From Apostichopus japonicus (Eukaryota; Echinodermata; Holothuroidea; Aspidochirotida; Stichopodidae): DNA of 62,000 bases. Made by a program: the position numbers and the translations under genes. Position 1 is the stretch's first letter. Every line of letters starts with the position of its first letter. Of this stretch, positions 1-59,218 are shown in pieces. The notes under the pieces are model-generated. The model was not told the origin of the DNA, did not search any database, and saw only the letters and a program-made list of their open reading frames with translations. Where the stretch lies: contig NC_092581.1 in the NCBI RefSeq assembly GCF_037975245.1, positions 21,172,303-21,234,302 of the forward strand, in the 5' to 3' direction.

Positions 1-39
<39 letters not shown>
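1..39. repeat. (TA)n microsatellite at window edge
   Basis: Pure TA dinucleotide run continuing beyond the window, followed by short TAA units. It abuts the 3' end of the minus-strand LINE that follows and probably grew from that element's simple-repeat tail (inference). Confidence 0.9.
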
Positions 40-41
<2 letters not shown>

Positions 42-2176
42 ATAATAAATGCATTTATATAGCGCTAATTTTGTACAAAACATTCAAAAGCGCTTAACAA
101 GGAAAAAGCCAACCAGTCGGGTCAATCAGAATAAGCAAGCTTAAACAGATATGTTTTTAACTTTATCTTGAAAGCATCTAGGGTCAAGGAGTCGATACGC
201 ATCAATTCCACAGGAAGTGAATTCCACAACCGAGGTCCTTTGTAGGCAAAAGCCCTATTGCCTAATGTATTATGATTGATACAAGGAACATGCAGTGTGA
301 TTCGAGAATGTGAGCGCAAAGAGTAACAACTAGACTTCACCGAGATCATATCACATAAATACTTAGGTGCAAGACCTTTTAAACATTTAAATACTTGCAA
401 GATTAGTTTAAATTCAATGCGTTGCTGTACAGGTAACCAATGAAGAGAGTGTAAAGTAAAAGTAATATGACAAAATTTAGGAAGAGCGTAAATCAAACGA
501 GCCGCTCCATTAAGTACCATTTGAACTCTACGAAGCTTATAATCAGGTAAACCAATCAAGAGTGCATTACAGTAGTCGATGTGACTAATTACAAAAGCAT
601 TAATAAGAGTTTTAGTACAGTCCTCATCCAGGAATTTTCTGATCTGACGAATATTATAGAGTCCATGGTATGCCCTTGAGCAAACTTTTCCAATATGAAT
701 GTCCATTGACATGTTGCTGTCAAGATAAACCCCAAGATTTTTTGCACTATCACATGGCTTAATATCCACGTTACCTACTTTTATCAACTGAACCCGAGTC
801 TTAGCAACTTGTTGGCGAGTCCCAATTAAAAGAAACTCAGTCTTAGAATCATTGATCATTAGCCTATTGCTGATCATCCAATGTCTTATTTCGAATATAA
901 GTGATTGCATTGCCAGAACAGCCCGTTCCTCAGATAACAGAGAACCAGCATTGAAAGATAAATATAATTGTGTATCATCAGCATAACTATGTGCGTTAGG
1001 AAGGTGTTTAGAGACAATGGTAAACAACTGAGAAACATAACAAAGAAAAAGAACAGGACCGAGACAGCTGCCCTATGGTACACCACAATTCAAAGAGAAA
1101 TCTTTCGATGAGATATTTTCTATAGATACATGCTGTTTTCTGAAAGACAGATAATTACCAATCCATTTTTGTGCATTATTAACAATACCAAATTGGGTAC
1201 GCAATATGTTTATAAGAATATCATGGTTAACAGTATCGAACGCCGCACTCAAATCCAACAGGATTAAAAGAGTGCATTGTTGTTGGTCCATATTCATCAA
1301 TATATCACTATGAATTTTCATAAGTGCAGTTTCTGTAGAGTGATTTTGCCTGTACGCAGATTGGCAATCAGGAAAAGGAGCATGTGATGAACAATGTGAG
1401 ACAATCTCATTAACTACAGCACGTTCAACTAACTTAGAAACATAACTCAAATTACTTATTGGTCTATAATTAGAATAGATAGGGTCCAAACCTGCTTTCT
1501 TTAACAATGGAGTAACGGTAGCAATCTTCCATTTGTCAGGAACATTACCATTTTTTAGTGAAAGATTTATCATGGTAGTCAATACAGGCAAAAGGGGGTC
1601 AAGACACTTTCTAAGTAACCAAGTGGGTATTGGGTCAAGATTGCAGGTAGCCGTATTAGAGGATTTGATAATTGTGCGAACTTCATCGTTAGAAAGTGGC
1701 TTGAACCCAGTCAACTTCGATTGGAAATGCTGTTGAACATAAGGTTCAAAAGGACCAGTAGCAATAGAATCAATGTTTGCATTAATTTTATCAATTTTAG
1801 ATATAAAAAATTGTCCGAAGTCATTAACAAGTTCCATAGTATTCTGGTGTGGCGGATAAGTAACAACTTGCTTTTTATTACACAATGACTTTACAACAGT
1901 GAACAGTTTCCTGGTGTCGCCTTCACAGTCCCGGATGGTTGATGTATAAAAGGACTTTTTAGCATAGTCCAGATGGAATGAATACTCATTCCGCAAAGAG
2001 CGATGGACCCGTCTGTGAGTTTCAAGACCAGATTTGCGGAAAACTCTCTCAGCCTTTCGACAAGCGGAACGTAAAATTTTCAAATGATCGGAGAACCAAG
2101 GTACTGTTGGCCTAACGGTAATTACTCTGGTCAGAACTGGTGCGTGGATATCAAGGACAGATGTTAAAGTACGATC
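40..2176 (-). mobile_element. CR1/L2-type LINE, 5'-truncated
   Basis: Minus-strand non-LTR retrotransposon covering the reverse transcriptase and C-terminal part of ORF2 plus a short 3' end. The linker motif VPWFSDHLK lies near 2090, and the RT contains [25 protein letters not shown] and YADDTQLYLSF, the last being the catalytic YxDD box. The C-terminus ends in FKIKLKTYLFKLAY, typical of CR1/L2-like elements. Upstream ORF2 (endonuclease) is absent because the element stops at a (TA)n tract near 2176. The 3' end carries ATAAATG plus TTA repeats. Clade assignment is by motif style only. Confidence 0.85.
122..2083 (-). pseudogene. LINE reverse transcriptase ORF with one in-frame stop
   Basis: Two minus-strand open stretches, 2083-1073 and 1072-122, lie in the same frame and are separated only by a TAG at 1073-1075. 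The stop falls in the conserved CGVPQGS motif, where the Gln codon is changed (CAG or CAA to TAG). The rest of the frame, through YADD and the C-terminal domain, is open, so the copy is fairly young but not functional as it stands. The reading frame also continues upstream of 2083 into the linker with motif TVPWFSDH. Confidence 0.85.

Positions 2177-3208
<1,032 letters not shown>

Positions 3209-3285
<77 letters not shown>
3209..3285. repeat. (TA)n microsatellite between duplicated units
   Basis: TA tract joining the two copies of the 913-bp duplication. The first copy ends abruptly inside a hAT-like element at this tract. Confidence 0.9.
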
Positions 3286-3288
<3 letters not shown>

Positions 3289-4120
3289 AAATGCTAATAA
3301 CAAGGAACGGGAACAGATGCGCCGAAGCTCACAGAATGGCAAGGATAAAAAGTATAAACAAATCACAAACGGTAAATATGATAAGAACCCAATGAAAGAA
3401 GGAAAGACAAAGGCAAGAGATTAACGATTAAAAGATGCATTAAAAATTCTAACAGGTTGTCCCATGAAAGATGAGGGGTAACAATTAGTATGAGCCTTCG
3501 GAGGTCTCATCCTCCCACTACAAGGGTTTTTACAATTATTTAATGGAGCGTGGAGAGGGTGATCGATATCCTTGAGAACTGAATGAAGCTTATCATCAAC
3601 CCGACTATCAAAGACCTCGTCAACCATTGGCAAGCGTTTCCCAACAGCCCTACCTGCCCGTTTAACAGTATCATCTAACACTTTCTTAGTTGGTTAGGGT
3701 AAAGAATTAAGAATGAAGTTTATCAGCAAAATTTTAAGCTATAATATTAACACGAAGTTGAAAAATTTGATGTTATATATTATTTAAACCACTGCGATAA
3801 TATGAATCTAGGTATCAGCATTTTTCAAACTATTCCCAGTAAGACCTCGCTCCTATGTCTCCCTCCTTACTATAGCGAATTGTTGTTAGCATGGAGAAAG
3901 CTAACTGATGGTAGATCCTGGCCACCGACGTCACGTGAAGATATATGCTATATCAGCCTATTTTTAACAATCCTCTTTTTTGTGTTGACAATACTCCCAT
4001 TTTTATTCGCCACTTTATTAATGGCGGAATCATTCGCATTAGTGATCTTATGCAAGGGCGTAGGAACCGGGGGGGCTGGGGGGGCGCCAGCGCCCCCAGT
4101 GAAAAATGTGGAGGGGCGGA
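3286..4120. repeat. Second copy of 913-bp-period duplication
   Basis: Near-identical to 2373-3208. This copy runs on into unique sequence beyond 4120, so it is the copy that preserves the original junction with the complete hAT-like element. Confidence 0.85.
3421..3681 (-). mobile_element. LINE 3' fragment (copy 2)
   Basis: Duplicate of the fragment at 2508-2768, encoding the same 86-residue C-terminal LINE peptide ending in VRIFNASFNR. Confidence 0.5.
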
Positions 4121-4418
4121 AGTATCATTCCGCCCCCCCGCTCCGCAAGTCAGAAAACCCCTTTTTCATTTCCAAATGAGAAAAAAATCTCATTTGGAGC
4201 ACCAAATTGCATCTAAGGCCAGCTGAAAATACAAAATTAAGTTTACAAAATGGAGTGGGTGTTGAAGTGTGCTATATTGCACCAAATTGCATCTGAGGCC
4301 ACCTGGAAATGCAAAAAATTCCAAAGGGGAGGGGGACACCCCCTCCCCTGAGACCCCTCCCCCAGGCCGACCATCAGTCTTCAGCCCCCCCACTCAAAAG
4401 TACCTTCCTACGCCACTG
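4053..4418. mobile_element. Non-autonomous hAT-like element A
   Basis: 366-bp element with imperfect terminal inverted repeats (caagggcgtaggaa at the left, cagtggcgtaggaa inverted at the right; 12 of 14 match). It is flanked by an exact 8-bp target duplication, ATCTTATG, at 4045-4052 and 4419-4426. Eight-base duplications are the hallmark of hAT transposons. It carries no transposase. It sits inside the L1/Tx1-like ORF; removing it and one target copy restores continuity of that older element. Confidence 0.85.
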
Positions 4419-4711
4419 ATCTTATGTATGAAATTATTCCAACTAGCTTACCTGCTGAATCAGTTTGTGACTGCATTCATCTGGCCAGATAATCCGGATT
4501 CGCTCGAGGAGATAGAGGATTACCAGGTGGTGATCTTAAGTGTAATTCCTACCGATTGGCTCACTAAAATCTACTCTTCCGACACTATTGTTTCTTCCAA
4601 ACCTGATCACGATTGCACTATATATTTACCAGTGGTTGTGATCGTGTTGACGCCTCGAAGTTGACTTGCAGGGAGGCAACTCTTTTATTTCGTAAAAACC
4701 ATGGTTGTACA

Positions 4712-5722
4712 CACTGGCGGATCCAAGGGGGGGGGGGGCCATGCCCCCCCAAAGGTGAGCCAAAAAGTGTTTCCGAACATCCGCTAAATCATATGATTGG
4801 AAATTAAAAAAATCGAGAGGAATAGCAGTGGTAGACTAGTCTAAACCTTTTCGTTTTCTGGTTTCAAATTAAATGCAGAGCTCCCAACTGACCCGCAATT
4901 CGCGGGAATTAGACCCGCATTCTAACACCCAAACCCGCTGACCCGCACAAGCGTCCGAAAAAACCGCATTGTAATTGTCAAGTATACATAAAAAAAATTG
5001 CATCAAATCTTGACTTAGCAACCATCATTTCTTTAGCATTTAGCATAATAGAGTATAAAACCTCCTTTACAGCATCATTTGAACCTCAAATTAGCCTATA
5101 TTTCTTTTCATTGGGGCGAGCAGCGAACATTTTCATGCCACGGGAAAGAATGAATTATCACCTACTATTCAATTTATTGATGTTACACACAAAAAAATGC
5201 ATATTTCTCAGAAAATTTTGGGTAACAAAAGCCTTTCTAAGTGCTACCATTTTACATGTAGGCATCACCAGGATTCCAAAAAATTCAAAAGGGGAGGGGG
5301 ACACCCCCTCCCCTTATACCCCTCCCCCAGGACGGCGATTCGTGGCATGGACCAGCATTTGCCTTCTCAAGAGTTGGGAGCTATGTAAATGTATGAGCAT
5401 GAGGATTTACAGTTTAACACCATTTTGCAGTTACAGGCTGGTTGTAAGAAATTTATAACCTATGAGAAATAAAATTTCTTGAGAAATATGATCTCAACTT
5501 TGTTTTATAAATATTTTAGAAAATTATACCTGGGAAACATTTTTTTTAGAAGTATGAACATCACCATTGTACACTTTTGTCGCACCAAATTGCATCTGAG
5601 GGCATTCAGAAATAGAAAATTTTCCAAAGGGGAGGGGGGCACCCCCTCCCCTTAGACCCCTCCCCATATCACTCTAATACCACTTTGGCCCCTCCCAAAC
5701 AAAGGCCCTGGATCCGCCAGTG
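4712..5722. mobile_element. Non-autonomous hAT-like element B
   Basis: 1,011-bp element with terminal inverted repeats beginning cactggcggatcca at both ends and an exact 8-bp target duplication, GTTGTACA, at 4704-4711 and 5723-5730. It has no recognisable transposase. It shares with element A an internal block (caccaaattgcatctgagg followed by a G-rich/C-rich palindrome), so the two belong to related families. Inserted in the same LINE ORF as element A. Confidence 0.87.
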
Positions 5723-6591
5723 GTTGTACACCAACTGGTGAAATTCACTGGAAGAAAATATTTACAAATTTATCTTTTTCTAATAGATGGGTAAATATTT
5801 ATAGAACTCCGAAGACGTTCCATGACGCCGAGATAGATTTTAAAATTTCACATAATATTTTATACACTAATGATAACCTTTTCAGGTTCAAAATTGTGGA
5901 CTCTCCTGCTTGTACTTTTTGTTCTTCAACCAATGAGTCCGTTATTCACTTGTTCATTGAGTGTCCTGAGATTAGCGTGCTCTGGGATCATTTTACTAGT
6001 AAACTCAGTAGAATCTATAATAGCAGGATCATGATAATTGGAAGATGATTACCTTACTTGGCCTTGGCCTACACCGCAAACGTAAAAAGGGTATTTTAAT
6101 CGATTTTCTTGTTAATGTTTACAAGTGTGCTATTTGGAGATGCCGTGTTTGCCAACTATTCGATGGGCATAAAATGCATATTTATTTCCATAATGTTCTT
6201 CAACAGAAATTGAAACTAATTTATAATTTTCATAATAATAATAAGACTCTCCATAAGTTCTTCATGATATTTGCTCAGGGCGGAGTAGTTCTCCAACAGA
6301 TTAAAGATTGCCTTCTCATTACGTTTTCAATTATATATATTCATTTGCCTTTGTCGTTTACCTCCATTTCATTAACATAAAGTATGTTCAAAGTATCTCT
6401 TTCGAGATCCGGCTTTAGGAATCTCAAATGATTTTCGAGATGGTTAGCATCATGTTTGATCTCTAGAGTAAGGAAAAATATGTCACCAAAACAGAACTAG
6501 TATTGTTCGTTACAGGTGTCAAACGCCTACAGTGAAATTACGACCTTCCTTATCGGTTTCGAACCTCTGGACATACAATCAGCGTCCATGG

Positions 6592-6713
6592 TTAGTTAGT
6601 CCTAGTTGGTTAGGGTGTCCGCGTACAAAGCGGGAGGCCCGGGTCCGAATCCCGGTGGAGGCTGGAAGTTTTTCACTGTTCTGGATTTTCCTTCTCATTA
6701 CGTTTTCAATTAT
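6592..6713 (+). mobile_element. tRNA-derived SINE
   Basis: The head resembles a tRNA gene: an A-box-like stretch (tcctagttggttaggg) and a B box (gggtccgaatccc) spaced as in tRNA-derived RNA polymerase III promoters. The 3' end (ccttctcattacgttttc then TA repeats) is identical to the 3' end of the L1/Tx1-like LINE at 6311-6340, which suggests that LINE as the mobilising partner. Confidence 0.75.
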
Positions 6714-6734
6714 ATATATATATATAAATATATA

Positions 6735-6824
<90 letters not shown>

Positions 6825-6842
6825 TATATGTATTTATATGTG
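6712..6842. repeat. (TA)n microsatellite, SINE tail
   Basis: TA repeats with interspersed TATT and TATG, directly following the SINE 3' end. Confidence 0.9.
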
Positions 6843-7121
6843 TGTGTTTCTGTGGCATTAGTTTAGGTATGTGCTACTTTTTAAAGACACTGTTGATATT
6901 AAAATATCACATATTATTAACTTATTACTTCAGTTTCTTTTAATCCTTGGTTCGCCCTGACTTAATCTGCTTTTATTAAGACTGTACTTTATATACTTCA
7001 AGCAGTCCCAACATAATTTAAATGTGCGAGATCATACAAACATTTTCGATAGCCATTCTTGATTGTATAAAGAGATAACCGTTGCAAACCGTATACTTAA
7101 ATGTATATATTTCGCTTGTAG
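6843..7121. other. Unannotated spacer
   Basis: AT-rich sequence, no open frame or repeat recognised. It ends in a plausible splice acceptor (ttcgcttgtag). Confidence 0.5.
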
Positions 7122-7249
7122 ATTCTACCAGAATCCATCGACTTTAGACACTGAATGTACCTGGGCTGATGGATCACCTAACACAGATGGAAGGTTAGCA
7201 TTTTTACAGGCCGACCAATCAAGAGACCTCTATATGAGAATCCAAAATG
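7122..7249 (+). CDS. Candidate upstream exon, lectin-like
   Basis: Open segment between an acceptor ending at 7121 and a donor (gtatgt) at 7250; phase 2 in, phase 1 out. It encodes ECTWADGSPNTDGRLAFLQA then RDLYMRIQN, which resembles the first half of a C-type lectin domain (Cys, then G-R-L-A-F). The outgoing phase 1 matches the exon at 12456, but the expected second half of the lectin fold was not found between them, so membership in the downstream gene is uncertain. It could belong to another gene or to a broken duplicate. Confidence 0.4.
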
Positions 7250-7372
7250 GTATGTAACGGTAATTCATTTAGATCGTATGTGTAGTATGTAAATGAGACA
7301 ACTTTCTCATTCAAATAAACTAAAGTATCAATTCATTCGGACATCTCTGCCTTTTATGATAAAGGAATATGA

Positions 7373-7412
7373 CGTAGGCCAGAGCCGTATATAGAGAGAG
7401 TTTGGCCAACTG
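7373..7412. repeat. Dispersed repeat, inverted relative to 11581-11620
   Basis: About 40 bp containing gagccgtatatagagagag and tttggccaac recurs in inverse orientation at 11581-11620. The two copies bracket a 4.2-kb stretch. The nature of the repeat is unknown. Confidence 0.6.
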
Positions 7413-7924
7413 GCGATTTGTGACGTCACACGCAAACCATGGGCATCAAAATAGGTCCAGTTGTCGTTACCAGTTGCGCGAAACACGAAAAACACCACAC
7501 ACAATATATAGCAGCTTTGCACACTGTGCTCGTTGCGAACAAACGAAGCGACTCAGAATGTCAGATTTTGACAGGCATACGAGGAACAAAATGGATATCA
7601 GGTAATGAATTAGAGTATGCGTTAGTTAATGACATTTACGTTTATCTTCACACCTGAAATGCATAGAAAACTAGCTGAAAACCTGTCATTACACTTGTTT
7701 TATTTTACGCCTCATACTACTAGTCCTACTGTACTTTAGTCATACAAACGAAAAGCACACATCACAGTCCTGGCTAGGCTAGATTACAGACGCACAGCTA
7801 TAGCATCAGGCCTGCATTAATAGATCCTTCAATTAAATAAAGTAGGCCTACACATAAAATGACAATTTATGCTTCACTGATCTTTTCAGGTTTGCCAAAA
7901 AGTAGTTGTAACAGAGGTCATTGT

Positions 7925-8200
7925 ATTAAACTCCAGAAGTTACATAGTAGGATTAATATTCGGCATAACTTTTTCTCTAAAGTCTAATACAACTTATACA
8001 AGGGTTGTGAATGGTTTGCCTGAGAAGGTTGAATTGCAAGTAGTGTGAATGGGTTTAAGAATACTTTGGATGAGTACATTAAGCATTGTAATTGGGTATG
8101 ACATTTGATGTCCTCGGTTTTATTCCTCTCATATAGCCTTAGGTCCTTAATGGGGACTTGAATGTCTCTCCTGGTCTTTTTTTCTACTAAACTAAACTAT
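7925..8200 (+). pseudogene. Old LINE 3' end (CR1/L2-like)
   Basis: In shifted frames it encodes SRINIRHNFFSK, then RVVNGLPEKVE, then VNGFKNTLDEYIKH. This order matches the C-terminal end of many CR1/L2-type ORF2 proteins (FFS, WN-LP, FK-LD-Y). In-frame stops show it is a relic. Confidence 0.6.
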
Positions 8201-11200
8201 ATACTTGAGTGTAGGAGTTAGCAATAGTTGGTAGTCTGTGGGCAAACCTAAGACTGATATTGTGGTGTTAATTTCTCAGGAATGTAGTACTAGGCTATAG
8301 TAGGTGCAACAGATTGAATGGGTCTGTCGAGAAAAAAAAAACCTGCAACAACTGAATACTGGTGTATGTTGTAGCTTATGTATTTTCCATTAACATATAT
8401 ACTATACGGTCATGTCCTTAATGAGGTTTCATGGATCACACTGACATAGTGTGCCTGCTTGTCAGTGTTGTCAACTGAGCATAGGGCTGATGACATCATT
8501 CAGTTTGTTATTATGCAGACAGCAAATGGCCATAATGATAATTATTAATTGTTACTTATTCTTCATACTGCCCTTACTGGCCTTACCTGAACAGTGATGT
8601 ATGAAAATGCAAGAAGTCGTTAAGCTTTTCATTTAAGAATCGTTTCAGCCTGTCCTATTTCAAACATATGATTGGCAGGTTTCCACGTTACATAGCTTAT
8701 CAAAATGGAGCTGTTCTGTAAAGCAAGAAAATCACACATATGCATGCATACAAACACACTCATATATAACAATTTCTGAATATCTTTTCAGCTGCCCAAA
8801 GGTGCTGGAATGCAAGCTCTGTTGGGTGAATTAAAAAACCCTCATTGTACTCTTTTATCATGGTCAGCGTAGCTGGAACCAGCAATGATGGTGATGTGGA
8901 TTTGACAGTACCTAGACAAGAATTCAATAGCTGCTTTGTGTTGAAGTGGGTTCAACTTGCTCAAGACCATGACAGGATGACGACTAGACATTAGGATGAA
9001 TTATCTGTTGTAGAGCTCTATAAACCAGGCAGTTGTTAAAACATCCATTGGGTGACCCTCACAGTCTACCAGGCACTGCATCGCAGAAGCAAAATGAAGT
9101 GTGTGTGATACCTTCATCTTATGAGAGTGGAATGGTATCAGTGTGGCCTCTGTCAATTTGGCTTCAAGTCTTTGTTTTCTTGAAAGCTGAGAAGATCTTT
9201 CAGTGATTTCACACTGACCTCTGTACTTGACAATTCATGTGTATTTGCCAGCTCAGGAGGAAGCCAGATTTTAATTACATTAACCAATGCTGACTTTTTT
9301 TTGGACATGTGGTACATCTGCAAGGAGGTGAAGGAAGCAGTTGGAGTTGCATGGATGTGGAATCTTGTTGATAGTCTGGCAGTCTTATCCACAGATTATC
9401 CCAAAGCTTCTCCACATTGCCACATTCAGAACTTATTACATTGATAAACTTGAAAATTGCAGGAATCTAACGAAGCACCCATCAAGGGAATTTGTTTGTA
9501 TAATTATTGAAAGCTGTGACCTTCTGATGTGACAGACTAATTTGAAATAAAGGGCAGTAGATTACCTTGTAAATGAACCTTGTTATTGTTTGATTGTATC
9601 TAATGTTTGCAAAATTTTAAGTTGCATGCTACCAATTGAAACATAATTCTTTCTCTATTAATGGGATATAAATACTTCTCCTTAAAGGGTGTGGAGACTC
9701 CCGCACAAAGAAACGTCTCATGCCGGTTATCTGACCGAGTTTCGAATGCGGTGTAACAGAAGTGTTAGACACCACCATTGATCCCAGAAAATACACATAC
9801 AGCTTGCTACCATCTGTAAATAGACATTAGTGTACAGTCAATACAAACATCATGGTCAATACCCACAACACAGTGCACATAGCAGCGTGGACATCTCAGG
9901 TCTAGATAAAAGATAACAAGGTATCGGGTTTCATTACTGTCTGCATTTTGTAGCGACACAAAAAAAACTTCACTTGCAAGCAACGGAAAGTAAACTTTTT
10001 CAGAGCGCGGCATGCGGTTTAGGGCAAGTCTTCAATACCTTTAAATATACTGCATCGGTTGTTGTCACTTGATCATTTGCTTGTGTGTGAGCTAAACAGC
10101 TTAAATAATATGTAAAAAAATAATACAAACTTTCAAATTGCCAGATATTTACTTGCTCAAAATCATTATCCAATCATGATTTGTTGCTATCCTTGAGTCC
10201 ATTATTCAGATGATGAGGCAGATTCCCTTCAACTCTCCATGATGAAGGTAAAACCTTATATCTTAACCAACTGCCATTGAGTGTCCATTTGAAAGTTTCA
10301 AACACACAAGTGCATTGATTAAAACAAAGACTTTATTGCTGTGGTTGCAGGAACTGGATTTCAGTCTAGAAGTCACTCACCAGGTTTGTCATTATCACAG
10401 TCTGCTAACTGTGGCTTTTTATGTTAGGAGTTTTTCTTCAGAGCACATGTCACCTTTGATTTGTAAAAAAAGTCCTGAAATTCAGGGAGTTAAAATTTAC
10501 TGTCTAAAGATAATTTAAAAAGGTTTTTCTTTAACTTCAATCGTCAATGTGGGTGTCAATTAAGGGAATAAGGAGGTACTGAAGCAACTTTGATAAATGA
10601 TAGTTGACTGCATCCAAATTAAACCAAGGCCTAGGCTATACTTTTGAAGAAGAAAAAATTAGGCTGAATTCATGTTAGCCTAAAAAGGCTAGGCCAATGC
10701 TGACAATTAACACAAACCAAGATCATTTAACCATTTGGGTACTTGTTTATGACATACTAAAAGGGTCTATATAATTAGGCCTGTATGTGTACACAACCCA
10801 CAAGTTGCCAATGAGTATAGACCTAGCCTAACTAGTTTAGGCCTAGGCTACTTTGTTTTCCTTAGACCTAGTTTAATTGGGCCTTATACTGTGCCATATT
10901 ATGTAATGTGCTATAACAGTTGTAGTAATAGCAAGAATGGTCCAGGTCTAACTAAGCCCAGACTTAACTTATGCTTCGGGCTTAACTAAGGATTAGGGCG
11001 TTACGTGATGCCTAGAGGCTAGCCCACCCTTTTACATTAAACTAAAAGTGATACTTTTTTAGGCTAGGCATAGCCTAGGCATACAATAACTAGGAATTAG
11101 GATAACTATATGTGCGACTGAAACTGCCATGCCTATGATTAGGAGAGCTGGCATAATGAAATCGAATTTGTGGATCGTAAAACGAGAGAGAATAGCCATG

Positions 11201-11960
11201 CATGTAATTACAGAAACCAGTCTGAACGTAAAATTCTCGCATTGCTTGTACATTACCCGTATTACACTAGGGCCTATGGCTAGTATGGGCCTAGGCTACA
11301 CAGACTTTTTTCATTAGATCTCCATCTTGTTCTTTTTACTTCCAAAAAATTCCTCTTCTTTTATGGTCAGTCGGATAATCAAACAACAATATCCATGTTC
11401 TGACCGATTGCAGCATCCCCAGCACCATTTCTTTCATAATTTCGTACTTTTTTCGTGTACACAAACGATAGTCTATACACTGTGAGTATGCGTGTCGTCT
11501 GCTATGAAGTTTTCAAGTGGACCTATTTTACCACCCTGTGTGGGCGTTTTCCCTCTCGACCAATCCAAATCGGTTACATGGTTGGCCAAACTCTCTCTAT
11601 ATACGGCTCTGACGTAGGCAATGAAACACTGCCCTCCTTTTGCTGACATAGCTTTTTTATCTAGTTAAATAGAGAAAACCATGTTGGACTGTTGCATCAT
11701 TTTTCGTAACATCATGATCAGGGTTCAGACAACGGTGATATTTTCAGAGTACTGTTTTTCATGCGGGCGTGGTGGCTTCATGACATGCAGCAATAATTTC
11801 AATAACATGGACTGATTGACCCCACCCCCACCCCACCCTCCCCGTCTAATCTCTCCCTCTTCCATCACAGTCCTATGTCGGGATCCCTGTTAATAGCGAG
11901 AAACTGATCATGTGATAGTTGCAACTCCAATGGGCGATCTATTCATGATTAATAAGGGGT
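8201..11960. other. Intergenic or intronic region without recognised gene
   Basis: Only short open frames that I cannot assign. 8790-9560 has the look of a decayed coding sequence (an acceptor-like start and several short open stretches on both strands), but I recognise no family. 10620-11320 is enriched in GGCCTAGGC-type words. No RNA gene seen. Confidence 0.4.
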
Positions 11961-12116
11961 TAATCAACGGTCTAGCGTGCGTCACTCACAGGATTAATGC
12001 ACGATCGGGGGATAATGCAAGCGATGCACGAGGGCGGAGCCCGAGTGCATCCAGCGATAGCATTAACACCCGGAGAGCATTAATCATGTGAGTAACACAC
12101 GCTAGACCGTTGATTG
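11961..12116. repeat. Fold-back (MITE-like) inverted repeat
   Basis: The left arm (taatcaacggtctagcgtg then cactcacaggattaatgc) is the near-complement of the right arm (gcattaatcatgtgagta then acgctagaccgttgatt). Arms are about 40 bp around a centre of about 75 bp that is itself partly palindromic. Related sequence (gtgcgttactcacagg) recurs at 12229. Probably a miniature inverted-repeat element. Confidence 0.6.
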
Positions 12117-12455
12117 ACCCGATTCATTCATACACTACCATTTGTGTGGGGGAATATCATAAAACAAAACATTTTTGGTTACATATAACCAAAGATTTAT
12201 TAAAGTGATGCCCCGTAATTTTGCCGTGCGTTACTCACAGGATTAACCACGGTCAGCTGACCTGAATGGACCAATAGGATTTAGGAATCTTTACTAAGTA
12301 TGAATGAACATCTGTTAACTTCTATGCTCTCTTAACATATTTCGTTAACTTATTATAATCAGTTTCCTGAGATATTAGATCGGTTACTAACCTTCGATGA
12401 ATGTATAACCATCATTTTATAATGTGCGGTCTTTTCCTCTCCTTCTTTATAACAG

Positions 12456-59218
<46,763 letters not shown>

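Larger units (their letters stand above)
3790..6340 (+). mobile_element. Decayed L1/Tx1-type LINE ORF2, nested insertions
   Basis: Plus-strand remains of an L1/Tx1-like ORF2, in pieces 3790-4052, 4427-4703 and 5731-6340, with two hAT-like elements between them. Recognisable parts are PIFNNPLFCVDNTPIFIRHF and GGIIRISDLM before the first insertion, and a zinc-knuckle-like region with CTFCSSTNESVIHLFIEC (about 5910-5970) after the second, matching the reverse-transcriptase zinc-binding C-terminal domain. A further shifted piece reads GILIDFLVNVYKCAIWRCRV. Several frameshifts (near 3945 and 6048, for example) make it non-functional. The 3' end carries ccttctcattacgttttc at 6311, then TA. Confidence 0.75.

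Noticed and set aside
6592-6665. Functional tRNA gene
   Set aside because: A and B boxes are present, but the acceptor stem does not pair convincingly, and it continues into a SINE tail shared with a LINE.
7557-7601. Possible 45-nt phase 1-1 exon
   Set aside because: Poor pyrimidine tract before the AG and no recognisable motif, although the phase would fit.
8790-9560. Decayed protein-coding gene
   Set aside because: Several short open stretches on both strands but no motif recognised; too weak to call.
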